A DNA stretch of 64,000 nucleotides, taken from the NCBI GenBank assembly GCA_046160625.1, contig JBJXGZ010000014.1, positions 30,429 to 94,428 of the forward strand, in the 5' to 3' direction. The notes under the pieces were generated by a model that saw only the letters and a program-made list of their open reading frames with translations, had not been told where the DNA came from and ran no database searches. Below are positions 18,370 to 27,178 of this stretch, in pieces. The first letter of the stretch is position 1. Every line of letters starts with the position of its first letter. The position numbers and the translations under genes were made by a program. The DNA is from M3007 sp046160625. GTDB taxonomy: Bacteria > Bacteroidota > Bacteroidia > Chitinophagales > Saprospiraceae.

Positions 18370-21300
18370 TCACTCCACCAACACAAACCCCGCCCACTGA
18401 TAAGGATCCAAGCCCGCATCCCGCAACTCCTTCTGTGCAGCGCGGAATGCCTCGGGGATAGTCATTTTCTGTTCTTTACCCGCAAGAGCTTCAGCGTCGG
18501 AGGGCAGCCATTTCTTGTAAAAAGTGGTCATCAGCAGAGAGGTCTGCTTGTCCGGCACCTGCCAGAGGCTCATTATCAGGTACTTGGCTCCGGCTATTTT
18601 AAAGGCGCGCTGAAGGCCGTACACCCCTTCGTTTCCCTGTATATCGCCAAGGCCGGTTTCGCAGGCGGAGAGCACTACTAATTCGGTGTTGCTCAGGTTC
18701 ATCTGGCTGATCTCGTAGGCGGTTAAGATGCCGTCTTCCATGCCGGGTTTGAGGGGTTTCCCGGTTTTCCAGGCGTGGTTGGCGCCAGCGAGGAGGAGGC
18801 CGGAGCGGATCATGGGGTGCTCGGAGATTTTGAAGACGGGTTCGTTCAACGTCGGAAGGGTTTTAAACCCTTCCGACGTTTGGGGCTCAGGGAAGAAAAA
18901 TCCGTGGGTGGCGATGTGCAGGATTCGGGGGGAAGGATTGCTTCCGGCTCCGATGGTTTTAAAGGCTTCTTCGGTAGCGTTATAACCCCGGCGGGTTTGG
19001 GTTGGTATTCCGGCTGTTTTCAGGATGCGTTCGAGGTTACCCACTTCTCGGTCAGTGAACGGTAGGCTGCCCCAAGTGCCGACGCGTAAGGTAGAGTCGG
19101 TGTAGAAAAAATTGAGTTCCCCCCGTGAGGCGACGGAAACAGAGTCAATCGAAGCAATGGAATTCACAAGGGCGGTGCTGTCCAAATCGTATTGAATGCC
19201 ACCGAAAAGCAAGGCATTTTTTGTGCTTGTTTTGAGTTGGTTGGGCACTACCAATTGGCCTGCCTTCGTACCTACGGCGAGTGAACGGGTACTGCCGAGT
19301 TCTACCAACTGGTAGCGATCGCCGAGGACTGAATCCAATCTGATAGGGATAGCAGTCAGATTGAGGCGGTGAAGCAACCCGGAGTTGGAAAAATAGACGA
19401 CTGTTGCGCCTTTCAGTTCTTTTTCAAGCGGTTTCCAGATGAGTTTGTAGAGGGTTTCCCTGGTTTTTTCAACAGGTTCGATGCCCCGGTCTGGCAGGGT
19501 GTAAAGTCGAGATACATAGTCTGCTCTTCGTTCTTCAGTGGTGTGAAGGAGTGCGTTCAGTTGTTTTTCTTCAAAAAGGGGAATAAAAAGGGGTGAAGCA
19601 TCCCCGGGCCTTACCAGTAATGCGGCGTACATGACACTGTCTGTGGTTTTGGGGTTGCTGAATTTGTAATCCACGAATTCTATTGCTGATTCGCCTGGCC
19701 AGAGTGCTGCTTGTACCTCCTGCCAGTTGACCTGTTTAATTGCCTGCCCAAAACCCGCCACGGTGCTGGTGAGCTCTTTTTCGAGGGTGTTGGCTTTTTC
19801 TTCGAGTTCTGATACGCCTTTACGCTCTGCGATGGGCTTTACGTATAAAGCAGCAAGGCGGCGGTTGTAGGCTTTGAGTTGGTAGTATTTTTCGGTAGTG
19901 ACTGAATCCGACAACGCAAGGTGGCTGACTTGCGAAACGGCATTTAACAAAAAACCTTTATGGAAAAGGGTATTGTTGTAGCAGTCAGCAGACAATTCTG
20001 TTTGCGTTTGGGTGAAAGAAAACAAAAGGTTTTGCTCAGCCGTAAAGTTATTGATGTAGGATGTTAATTCTCTTTCCGAAAGGTGGCGAAATGCTTTGAG
20101 GAGTAACGACTTGTCAATTTCGCGGGCTTCCAATAAATAGGGTTTGGCAGCATCAAATTTTTTCGTAGTCCAATACAAATGAGCCAGACTATTCAGGTTT
20201 TTTGGATATGCTTGATGTTCTTTACCCAAAACTTTTTCCTGGATAGCTTTGGTTTCGAGGTAGAGCGGTTCGGCTTTTTTGTAATTGCCCATGTGCTTAT
20301 ACAAATTCGCCAGGTTGTTCAGGCTTTTTGCATATACTGGATGTTCTTTACCCAAAACTTTTTCCTGGATATCTTTTGCTTCTAAGCAAAGCGGCTCGGC
20401 TTTTTCGTATTGGCCCATGCTATAGTACAAAACCGCCAGATTGTGCAGGCTGCTAGCATATTCAGGATGTTCTTTTCCCAAAACTTTTTCCCTGATGGCT
20501 TTTGCTTCCAGGAAGATCGGCTCGGCTTTTTCGTAATTACCCATGTACGAATATATAGTCGCCAGGTGGCTAAGGCTACTGGCATAATCAGGATGTTGTT
20601 TACCCAAAACTTTTTCCCTGATGGCTTTTGATTCGAGGTACAGCGGCTCCGCTTTTTCGTAATTACCCATGAGCGTATATAAATTCGCCAGGTTGTTCAG
20701 GCTGCTGGCATATTCAGGATGTTCTCTACCCAAAACTTTACTCCTGATGGCTTTTGCTTCCAGGAAGAGTATCTCTGCTTTTTCGTAATTACTCATGTAC
20801 GAATATAAAGCCGCCACGTTGTTCAGGCTGGTTGCATAATCAGGATGTTCTCTACCCAAAATTTTTCCCCTGATGGCTTTTGCTTCTAGGTAGAGCGGCT
20901 CCGCTTTTTCGTAGTTACCCAAAGCCAAATTCAAATTAGCCAGAGCGTTCAGGCTCCAGGCATAACTAGCATGTTCTTTACCCAAAACTTTTTCCTTGAT
21001 AGCGATGGCTTGTAGGTAGAGCGGCTCGGCTTTTACGTAGTTGCCCATGTCCTTATACAAAATCCCCAGGTTGTTCAGGCTATTGGCATAATCAGGATGT
21101 TCTTTTCCCAAAACTTTTTCAAAGATGGCTAGGGATTCGAGGTAAAACGGCTCGGCTTTTTCGTATTTACCCATTTCCTTATACAAAAACGCCAGATTGT
21201 TCAGGCTTCTGGTATAGTCTGGATGTTCTTTCCCTAATACTTTTTCCCGGATGGCTTTAATTTCGAGGTACAGCGGCTCCGCTTTTTCATATTTGCCCAT

Positions 21301-21678
21301 GTCCTTATACAAAATCCCCAGGTTGTTCAGGCTGTTGGCATAATCAGGATATACCTTTCCCAAGGCTTTTTCCCGAATGTCTTTGGCTTCTATGTACCAT
21401 TTTTCAGCCTCGGTGTAGTCTCTTTTAAAATAATTCACCCGACCCCGGTTGAAACAACAACTCCCAAACACTGCAGACTCTCGACCCATCTTTTCAAGGG
21501 CGATCTTTTCCGCTTCAGCATTCACCTCAAGGGCTTTATTGAAATCCCGCTTGTCAGTGAGCGCACGGGAGACTTGAATGAGACTATCCACCTGTTTTAT
21601 CACGGTGGAGTCCGCATTTTGTGCAAATGCAATAATGGGAAGTAGAATAAAAACGGGTAAGAGAAAAATGGTTTTCAT
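18370..21678 (-). CDS. exported CHAT-domain protein with highly regular TPR array (paralog 4)
   Basis: 1102 residues with signal peptide ending IIAFAQ. Residues 112-489 are nine almost identical 42-residue TPRs (consensus YASSLNNLANLY..MGNYEKAEPLYLE..AIREKVLGKEHP), encoded by a 126-bp tandem repeat. The CHAT domain carries His925 (ILHIATHGFFF) and Cys1006 (VVLSACETG). It contains two insertions relative to siblings: the 33-nt palindrome in the variable loop (18848-18880), shared with paralog 1, and PSDAEALAGKEQ near the C-terminus (about 18479-18511). Probably a periplasmic peptidase or regulator whose TPRs sense a partner; target unknown. Confidence 0.9.
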   Translation of the reverse strand: MKTIFLLPVFILLPIIAFAQNADSTVIKQVDSLIQVSRALTDKRDFNKALEVNAEAEKIALEKMGRESAVFGSCCFNRGRVNYFKRDYTEAEKWYIEAKDIREKALGKVYPDYANSLNNLGILYKDMGKYEKAEPLYLEIKAIREKVLGKEHPDYTRSLNNLAFLYKEMGKYEKAEPFYLESLAIFEKVLGKEHPDYANSLNNLGILYKDMGNYVKAEPLYLQAIAIKEKVLGKEHASYAWSLNALANLNLALGNYEKAEPLYLEAKAIRGKILGREHPDYATSLNNVAALYSYMSNYEKAEILFLEAKAIRSKVLGREHPEYASSLNNLANLYTLMGNYEKAEPLYLESKAIREKVLGKQHPDYASSLSHLATIYSYMGNYEKAEPIFLEAKAIREKVLGKEHPEYASSLHNLAVLYYSMGQYEKAEPLCLEAKDIQEKVLGKEHPVYAKSLNNLANLYKHMGNYKKAEPLYLETKAIQEKVLGKEHQAYPKNLNSLAHLYWTTKKFDAAKPYLLEAREIDKSLLLKAFRHLSERELTSYINNFTAEQNLLFSFTQTQTELSADCYNNTLFHKGFLLNAVSQVSHLALSDSVTTEKYYQLKAYNRRLAALYVKPIAERKGVSELEEKANTLEKELTSTVAGFGQAIKQVNWQEVQAALWPGESAIEFVDYKFSNPKTTDSVMYAALLVRPGDASPLFIPLFEEKQLNALLHTTEERRADYVSRLYTLPDRGIEPVEKTRETLYKLIWKPLEKELKGATVVYFSNSGLLHRLNLTAIPIRLDSVLGDRYQLVELGSTRSLAVGTKAGQLVVPNQLKTSTKNALLFGGIQYDLDSTALVNSIASIDSVSVASRGELNFFYTDSTLRVGTWGSLPFTDREVGNLERILKTAGIPTQTRRGYNATEEAFKTIGAGSNPSPRILHIATHGFFFPEPQTSEGFKTLPTLNEPVFKISEHPMIRSGLLLAGANHAWKTGKPLKPGMEDGILTAYEISQMNLSNTELVVLSACETGLGDIQGNEGVYGLQRAFKIAGAKYLIMSLWQVPDKQTSLLMTTFYKKWLPSDAEALAGKEQKMTIPEAFRAAQKELRDAGLDPYQWAGFVLVE
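18479..18511. repeat. small in-frame insertion near CHAT paralog 4 C-terminus
   Basis: Where paralog 1 reads KKWLEEKMTIPEA, this gene reads KKWLPSDAEALAGKEQKMTIPEA, ten residues longer. The inserted peptide AEALAGKE resembles the AEALAKEG insert of the caspase gene (4799-4848), suggesting the same repeat family. Confidence 0.65.
18848..18880. repeat. perfect 33-nt palindrome in CHAT paralog 4
   Basis: Identical in sequence and codon position to 8311-8343 in paralog 1. Either both inherited it from a common duplicate or gene conversion spread it. Confidence 0.95.
20212..21345 (-). repeat. nine tandem 126-bp repeats encoding TPRs
   Basis: Each unit encodes one 42-residue TPR ending KVLGKEHP or a close variant. 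Similarity between units is high at nucleotide level (recurring GGATGTTCTTTACCCAAAAC on the + strand), which implies recent duplication or gene conversion within the gene. Confidence 0.85.
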
Positions 21679-21831
21679 GGTGCGACGAATTTAGTGAGCG
21701 AACAAAAATCGAAGCGTGCAACAGGGATTAAGCGAAGCGAAGATATGTAAGTACACCTTATGTTTGTGTGCACAATGAAGTACGCTCGCCGCGAATCCAA
21801 TGATTCTGCGTTTCTTCCCAAAAATTCCGCC

Positions 21832-22317
21832 ATGCGATCTTTTCTACTGCTCTTTTTTTGCCTGGCCTGTTTCTCAGCCTTTGGACAAAAAATGCTCCTG
21901 CTCGAGCGCGCCAACCGCGCTAAAACCACCAAATTCTATACAGGCGATGTGCTCCGTTTCCGCCTTGTGGGCGAAGAAGATTACTGGTACCAACGTACCA
22001 TCACGGACATCTTGCCCGAATCGAACACTTTGTTGCTGGACAATTTCGCGGTAAAACTCCCTGAAATTCAAACCATTAAAATGCGCAGAAAACCCATTTG
22101 GCGCATCGCAGGGGGGGCTGCATTCTCGCTCGGCGCCACGCTGGCGTTGGCAACCACGATTGGTCGCTTTGGCTATCAGGACAAGGGCGTGGACGCACCA
22201 AAGCTATACAGCATTGCTGCCGCATCGTTCGGTGCAGGTTGGTTTTTGAGTACGCCGAGAAAATTAAAATTGGGAAAGAAACACAGGCTGCGGATTGTGG
22301 AGGTGAAATTTTGGTAA
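21832..22317 (+). CDS. exported protein of unknown function
   Basis: 161 residues from the ATG at 21832; the frame is open further upstream (to 21760), but this ATG directly precedes a clear signal peptide MRSFLLLFFCLACFSAFGQ. The mature part has a beta-rich stretch (KFYTGDVLRFRLVGEEDYWYQRTITDI) and a hydrophobic Gly/Ala segment (IAGGAAFSLGATLALATTIGRFGY) that may span a membrane. It ends in a basic segment. I do not recognise a named family. It is divergent from the CHAT array. Its last codons are part of the left arm of the 221-nt palindrome. Confidence 0.7.
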   Translation: MRSFLLLFFCLACFSAFGQKMLLLERANRAKTTKFYTGDVLRFRLVGEEDYWYQRTITDILPESNTLLLDNFAVKLPEIQTIKMRRKPIWRIAGGAAFSLGATLALATTIGRFGYQDKGVDAPKLYSIAAASFGAGWFLSTPRKLKLGKKHRLRIVEVKFW

Positions 22318-22529
22318 CGAGGTTTATACACCGGGGACTTTGAGTCTAATGTCGTCAGCTTAAGGAATTTGTTGTCTTAGCGGTCAGACGACTTTGAGTC
22401 GTCAGACCGCGTGGCGACATCGTCTGACGGCTTTTCGCCGTCTGACGAGTAAGTAGTCCGCGAACAGTTTTTCCTTAAGCTGACGACATTAGACTCAAAG
22501 TCCCCGGTGTATAAACCTAGTTACCAAAA
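22309..22529. repeat. 221-nt nested palindrome between convergent genes
   Basis: The outer arms (22309-22367 and 22471-22529) are 59 nt long with a single mismatch. Inside lies a second palindrome, GCGGTCAGACGAC and its complement around TTTGA (22380-22410), and a third hairpin-like segment around CTTTTCG. The left arm overlaps the stop codon of the upstream gene. It may terminate transcription from both sides; the length and near-perfect pairing suggest a recent inverted duplication. Confidence 0.95.
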
Positions 22530-22531
22530 CC

Positions 22532-25039
22532 TCACTCACTCACCACCACCTTTTCCCTGAGCACCGTATGTCCAAGCACGTTTACGGCTTGCAGCACATA
22601 AATTCCCACGGGTAGCGCGGCCACATCTATCAGCACATCGTTTAGCGCTTGCCGGGCAATTTTTTTGCTCAAAACCATTCGTCCGACCGCATCAAACAGT
22701 TCAATTTTCCCTTCAAAAATATCTGACGACTCGGATTTGAACATCAAAACATTCCGGGTCGGGTTTGGGAAAACGCGGGCTTTGAGCATTCCAAAACCGG
22801 GGTTTTCTGTTCCCACTACTGTTTCCAATTTCACGGAGTAAACCCCACGTCCATGTGTGCCCGCGTATAGCTTGCGCGTGGCTTGACGAATTTTCAGATC
22901 TAAAACATACACGGCGGGCATCCCAATGCCGTAAGGTTTCCAGTCAATCTGGTCAGCATCTGTATAGAACACACCAATATCCGTTCCCACGATCAGGTAA
23001 TTGGTAATGGAATCGTAAAGGATGCAATTGGCTGGCACATTGGGAAGGTTGCCTGAAATGTTTTGGGCGGTAAGCCAGCCGTTGGTAGTCCTGAATACTT
23101 TTTTCCCTGGCGCGTAGCCGCCTTTAGTCACCCACATGCGCTGATTGTTGGTAGGGTGAATTGCAATGCGTGTGATGTCTTCGTTGGTGGACACCAGTTT
23201 GCTTGTCCAGGTTTGGCCACCGTTATCGGTTTTATACACTTTATTCGCCCTGGTAGCAACTATGAAATTGGTGTCGCTCAGCGACATAGCTACGTCTCGC
23301 AAATCTGCATCTGCGCTACCAGTAAGGTTATCGCTGATTTTGTGAAAAGTGTCTCCGCGGTCAAAAGAACGAAACACATCTTCAAAAGCAACGATGAAGG
23401 TTTTCGGGTTTTGCGTGTTCAGTATAAACGGTGTGACCCAATCGCCGGAAGGTTCTCCGGGGATGTTGTTGGCAATGTTTACATCCGTTAGATAACCGTT
23501 GGTGGAGCGGTGAATGTCGTTGCCACCGTAGTATTCCGTAAAAATGATGTTGTTGTTGGTAGGATCAATGATTTGGCACATCGCGTCGCCGCCATTGGTG
23601 TGTACCCAGCCAAAAGAGCGCAACCAGCCGCCGTTGTCCTGCGAACCGGCTGCAATTTTGAGTACCCCGGTTTCGCTCACCGCAATGCGATAGAATTGCG
23701 CAATTGCAAGTCCGTCCGAAAGATCGGTCCAGGTTTGGGTTTCTTCATTATAGCGGTAAATACCGCCGTCGTTGCAGTACCAGAGTTCGCGGGGGTTGTG
23801 CGGGCTGTGCACCAGGTCGTGCGCGTCGGCGTGGACTTCGGCGTGGACACCGTCGTTGTACCAGTGGGTAATTTTTTCCCAGGTTGCGCCTTGATCGGTG
23901 GAGCGGCTCATGGATACGCCAGCGAGATAAACGATATTCGAGTCGGAAGCAGAAAAGTTGAAAACGCCCCAATCGTCTTCCGGCGCGGCATTGTCTGTAT
24001 AGCTAAGTCCTCCGTCTTTGGAAAGCAAAAAACGCTTGCCGTTGGAAAAGTGAACCCCGAGCCAATCGGCCATCACTGGGCTGACCGCCAATCGCAGATC
24101 ATTGTTCGACGTTTGAAAACTTGAAACTTGTGTCCATGTTTCCCCAAAATCGGTGCTTTTTACCACCTGACTGGTACCCCAATAATTGTGGTGTGCGGCG
24201 TAGAGCGTGGAGTCGCCGCCTGGGCGGAATTTGATGTCGGTGTATTCGCCCGTGCGGAGTGTGGTCCAGGTATCGCCACCATCCACCGTACGACGGATGC
24301 CGCGATTGCTGGCAGCAAAAATTACTTGCGGGTTGATGGGCGACATGATCATGTTGTAGATCACATTTTCCTCGGACAGTTCCCAATCCAGCCCGGTGGG
24401 CGACCAGGTATAGCCACCGTCGGTGCTTCGGTACACACCAAGGTTCCAGTTCCACCAGCCACCTTTATCGCCAAGAGAGATATACATGATGTCTGGGTTC
24501 TGGTGGTCAATAAGGATGACGCTCACGGGCAGGTAAGGAAGTCCGTCGCCGAGTGGGGACCAAGACTGTCCTCCGTTTGATGTTTTCCACAGGCCGCCAT
24601 CAGGGGTGCCTACGAAAAAAACATTTGGGTCGGTGGGGTGAAATGCCACGTGTTTGGTGCGGCCCATACCCCAATAGCCGCCATTGGGATTTTTGGACGG
24701 GCCTTCGTTTATCCACGTTGGTTGATCATCGCGGTTTTGCGCGGCGGCGACAAAATGCTTTTGGTAATCAAGCCATTGCGCCCGCATATTTGGGAAAGAG
24801 CCGTCTGTTTGCACACGATCACGCCACCACCATTTCCAGCGCTGATATTTTACAAAGGAGTTGTCCCAGCAATCGGTATCGTCCTGGGCATTGTACTCGT
24901 CATCGAAGTAGGCGTCGAGTTGCTGAACGATTTCATAGTAATTGCGTGATGTAATGGGCACATCCACTTGTGGGAGCGTAGTTTGGGCATTGCCGAAGAA
25001 GCAGCCGAACACACAGAGGGCGAGGATCAGTTTTTTCAT
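22532..25039 (-). CDS. type IX-secreted BNR/sialidase-like beta-propeller protein
   Basis: 835 residues from the ATG at 25039, which begins the signal peptide MKKLILALCVFGCFFGNAQ (an open frame extends farther upstream but is not needed). The middle is a series of BNR/Asp-box repeats (STDGGYTWSP, TVDGGDTWTT, SKDGGLSYTD, STDQGATWEK, TDNGGQTWTS), forming one or more beta-propellers as in VPS10/sialidase-fold proteins. The last ~80 residues (RVFPNPTRNVLMF...VGIYVLQ) are a type IX secretion C-terminal sorting domain, so it should reach the surface or medium. Catalytic sialidase residues are not evident; binding or hydrolysis is unknown. A TACTTTTG box lies 24 bases before the ATG. Confidence 0.85.
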   Translation of the reverse strand: MKKLILALCVFGCFFGNAQTTLPQVDVPITSRNYYEIVQQLDAYFDDEYNAQDDTDCWDNSFVKYQRWKWWWRDRVQTDGSFPNMRAQWLDYQKHFVAAAQNRDDQPTWINEGPSKNPNGGYWGMGRTKHVAFHPTDPNVFFVGTPDGGLWKTSNGGQSWSPLGDGLPYLPVSVILIDHQNPDIMYISLGDKGGWWNWNLGVYRSTDGGYTWSPTGLDWELSEENVIYNMIMSPINPQVIFAASNRGIRRTVDGGDTWTTLRTGEYTDIKFRPGGDSTLYAAHHNYWGTSQVVKSTDFGETWTQVSSFQTSNNDLRLAVSPVMADWLGVHFSNGKRFLLSKDGGLSYTDNAAPEDDWGVFNFSASDSNIVYLAGVSMSRSTDQGATWEKITHWYNDGVHAEVHADAHDLVHSPHNPRELWYCNDGGIYRYNEETQTWTDLSDGLAIAQFYRIAVSETGVLKIAAGSQDNGGWLRSFGWVHTNGGDAMCQIIDPTNNNIIFTEYYGGNDIHRSTNGYLTDVNIANNIPGEPSGDWVTPFILNTQNPKTFIVAFEDVFRSFDRGDTFHKISDNLTGSADADLRDVAMSLSDTNFIVATRANKVYKTDNGGQTWTSKLVSTNEDITRIAIHPTNNQRMWVTKGGYAPGKKVFRTTNGWLTAQNISGNLPNVPANCILYDSITNYLIVGTDIGVFYTDADQIDWKPYGIGMPAVYVLDLKIRQATRKLYAGTHGRGVYSVKLETVVGTENPGFGMLKARVFPNPTRNVLMFKSESSDIFEGKIELFDAVGRMVLSKKIARQALNDVLIDVAALPVGIYVLQAVNVLGHTVLREKVVVSE

Positions 25040-25063
25040 GAGAAAGGCAGATTTTATTGCCGG

Positions 25064-25071
25064 CAAAAGTA
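25064..25071 (-). promoter_or_regulatory. -7 promoter box for propeller gene 22532-25039
   Basis: TACTTTTG on the minus strand, 24 bases upstream of the start codon, matches the Bacteroidota -7 consensus TAnnTTTG. No good -33 element is seen at ideal spacing. Confidence 0.55.
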
Positions 25072-25208
25072 GAAATTGCCCCACCACATGGTTTGCACAA
25101 ATTTCTCGTTGTGCTACTGGAAGCCAAGTTTCCAGCCTTTTGCCAGCGGTCGGTCGAGCCAATCTCCGCAATCTTCGAGCTTTGCTATAATTGCGCTGGG
25201 TTTTGCCA

Positions 25209-25216
25209 TACTTTTG
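25209..25216 (+). promoter_or_regulatory. -7 promoter box for yidC
   Basis: TACTTTTG, 24 bases before the yidC ATG. TTG trinucleotides upstream could serve as -33 but are not ideally spaced. Confidence 0.55.
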
Positions 25217-25240
25217 CGGCCTTATTGAAAAAAACTCGTA

Positions 25241-27178
25241 ATGGAAGAAAAACAGAGTCAACTGAGTACCTATATCGGCATGGGGCTGATCTTCTTGTTG
25301 TTGTTTTTGTGGATGCAATATTCCGCCCCACCAAAGAAAACGCCCGAAGAACTTCAGGCCGAGTCCACCTCCGTCGGGACTACGGCGGACAAGCAATCTG
25401 CCCAACAAGTTCAAAGCCAAGCGGCTCCACCCACGGCACCTGTCACGAATGCTTCCACCGAGACTTTAGCTTCGGCGGGCAAGCCAGATACGGACCAAAA
25501 TGGGATGATGGTCGCTAAATTTGGCGTGTTTGCCTCAGCAGCCGTTGGACAGGAGCAATTTGAAACATTGGAGAATGACCTCGTGCGCATCACCTTCAGC
25601 AGCAAAGGCGGACGCATCAAAGAGGTTTTTCTCAAAAAATTTGAAAAAGTACTTGTAGACACGGCGGGGAATGACGTGAAAAGTCCTCTTTACCTGCTCG
25701 AAGATGATCTGAATCGCTTTGGATTTGAGTTGCCTATTGGCGGCACGGCCAATGGTAAAGTCCTTACAAGTGATCTCTTTTTTACGCCGACCAAAAATGG
25801 CAATATTGTCACTTTTCGTGCCGATGCAGGCAATGGCCGCTATTTGGAGCAAAACTACACCCTTAGTCCTGACAACTATCGACTTGATTATCGTGTTGCC
25901 GCAAACGGTCTCGAAAATGTGCTGACTCAGAAAGAATTGCGCTTTTATTGGGAAAATCACCTCGATAAATTGGAGCGTAATCAGACCTACGAGCGCACCA
26001 TGTCGTCGGTCTATTACAAAACCGCCGAAGAGGGTGTTGATTACTGTGATTGCCGTGAAGATGATGTCAAAAGCCTTGGGGACAAGCCTGTGCTTTGGTT
26101 CTCGCACTCCAACCAGTTTTTCAATACCAGTATCGTAGCGCAGGGATTCACATTCCGCGATTTCACGGGCGAGGTCAAGGTCTTCGGAGATGCTGATTCT
26201 AATTTGAAGATGTTGAAAAGCAGCGCCCTGGTGCCGTTTGAGCGCGGTTTGGCAAACATGGCGATTTACACAGGGCCAAACGAATTCAAGCGGCTGGAGG
26301 AATTTGGTGTGTCGCTCCAAGACATCATCCCATTTGGCGCGAGTATTTTCGGAGCCATCAATCGCTGGATCATCTTCCCGATGATGGATTTCCTCGCGCG
26401 TTTTATTGGCAACCAAGGCATTGTAATCTTGATGCTTACGCTTTTGGTGAAACTTTTGGTGTACCCGCTCACATACCGCATGGTGCTCAGCCAATCCAAA
26501 ATGGCCGCCCTCAAGCCACGCCTTGAAGAACTCAAAAAGAAGCACGGCGACGATCAGCAGGCAATGAGCGTAGATACCATGAAACTATACAGCGAGTATG
26601 GCGTGAATCCGCTCGGCGGCTGTCTACCCATCTTCTTGCAAATGCCAATTTGGTTTGCGCTCTATCGTTTTTTCCCTGCCAGTATCGAATTCCGGCAAGA
26701 GAGTTTCCTCTGGGCCACAGACCTGTCGAGTTACGACAGCATCCTGCACCTGCCCTTCGATTTGCCATTTGGTGCAGGCGCACATATCAGCCTGTTCACA
26801 CTTATCTGGGTGGTTACCACCCTGTGGTACACCTGGTATTCAATGAAGCAAATGGATGCTTCTTCGATGCAGAACGACCAGATGAAAGTCATGAAATACA
26901 TGCAGTATACCATGCCGGTATTCTTCATGTTCTTCTTCAACAGCTTCGCTTCTGGCCTCACACTTTACCTCTGTTTCAGCAATATCCTGAACATCGGACA
27001 AACGCTCGTGACCAAGGAATACCTGATTGACAAGGAAAAAATTAAGGCTCAACTTGAAATCAATAAGGCAAAGCCTAAAAAGACAACCGGCTTCCGCGCC
27101 AGGCTTGAGCAGGCCATGAAAGAGCAGCAGCGGATACAAGAGGAGAAAGCCAAACAGGGAGCGAAAAAGAAGAAATAA
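25241..27178 (+). CDS. yidC: membrane protein insertase YidC
   Basis: 645 residues. It inserts and folds inner-membrane proteins, alone or with SecYEG. An N-terminal membrane span (about residues 9-27, YIGMGLIFLLLFLWMQY) is followed by a large periplasmic beta domain (about 80-350). The conserved insertase core starts around NRWIIFPMMDFLARF and contains the cytoplasmic hairpin KMAALKPRLEELKKKHGDDQ, NPLGGCLPIFLQMPIWFALY and later membrane spans to LYLCFSNILN. The C-terminal tail is Lys-rich, as in many YidC. Length fits Bacteroidota YidC. A perfect palindromic terminator overlaps the stop. Confidence 0.96.
   Translation: MEEKQSQLSTYIGMGLIFLLLFLWMQYSAPPKKTPEELQAESTSVGTTADKQSAQQVQSQAAPPTAPVTNASTETLASAGKPDTDQNGMMVAKFGVFASAAVGQEQFETLENDLVRITFSSKGGRIKEVFLKKFEKVLVDTAGNDVKSPLYLLEDDLNRFGFELPIGGTANGKVLTSDLFFTPTKNGNIVTFRADAGNGRYLEQNYTLSPDNYRLDYRVAANGLENVLTQKELRFYWENHLDKLERNQTYERTMSSVYYKTAEEGVDYCDCREDDVKSLGDKPVLWFSHSNQFFNTSIVAQGFTFRDFTGEVKVFGDADSNLKMLKSSALVPFERGLANMAIYTGPNEFKRLEEFGVSLQDIIPFGASIFGAINRWIIFPMMDFLARFIGNQGIVILMLTLLVKLLVYPLTYRMVLSQSKMAALKPRLEELKKKHGDDQQAMSVDTMKLYSEYGVNPLGGCLPIFLQMPIWFALYRFFPASIEFRQESFLWATDLSSYDSILHLPFDLPFGAGAHISLFTLIWVVTTLWYTWYSMKQMDASSMQNDQMKVMKYMQYTMPVFFMFFFNSFASGLTLYLCFSNILNIGQTLVTKEYLIDKEKIKAQLEINKAKPKKTTGFRARLEQAMKEQQRIQEEKAKQGAKKKK

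Noticed and set aside
7863..21678. Link to type III-E CRISPR (TPR-CHAT/Craspase)
   Set aside because: No CRISPR array or cas gene is seen, and these proteins have export signals, unlike the CRISPR-linked CHAT protease.
23510..24124. 204-codon frame antisense to the propeller gene
   Set aside because: Shadow of the Asp-box repeats; no signal or family.
25535..26545. 336-codon antisense frame inside yidC
   Set aside because: It overlaps a certain gene on the other strand, has no recognisable domain, and fits as a shadow of yidC codon use.
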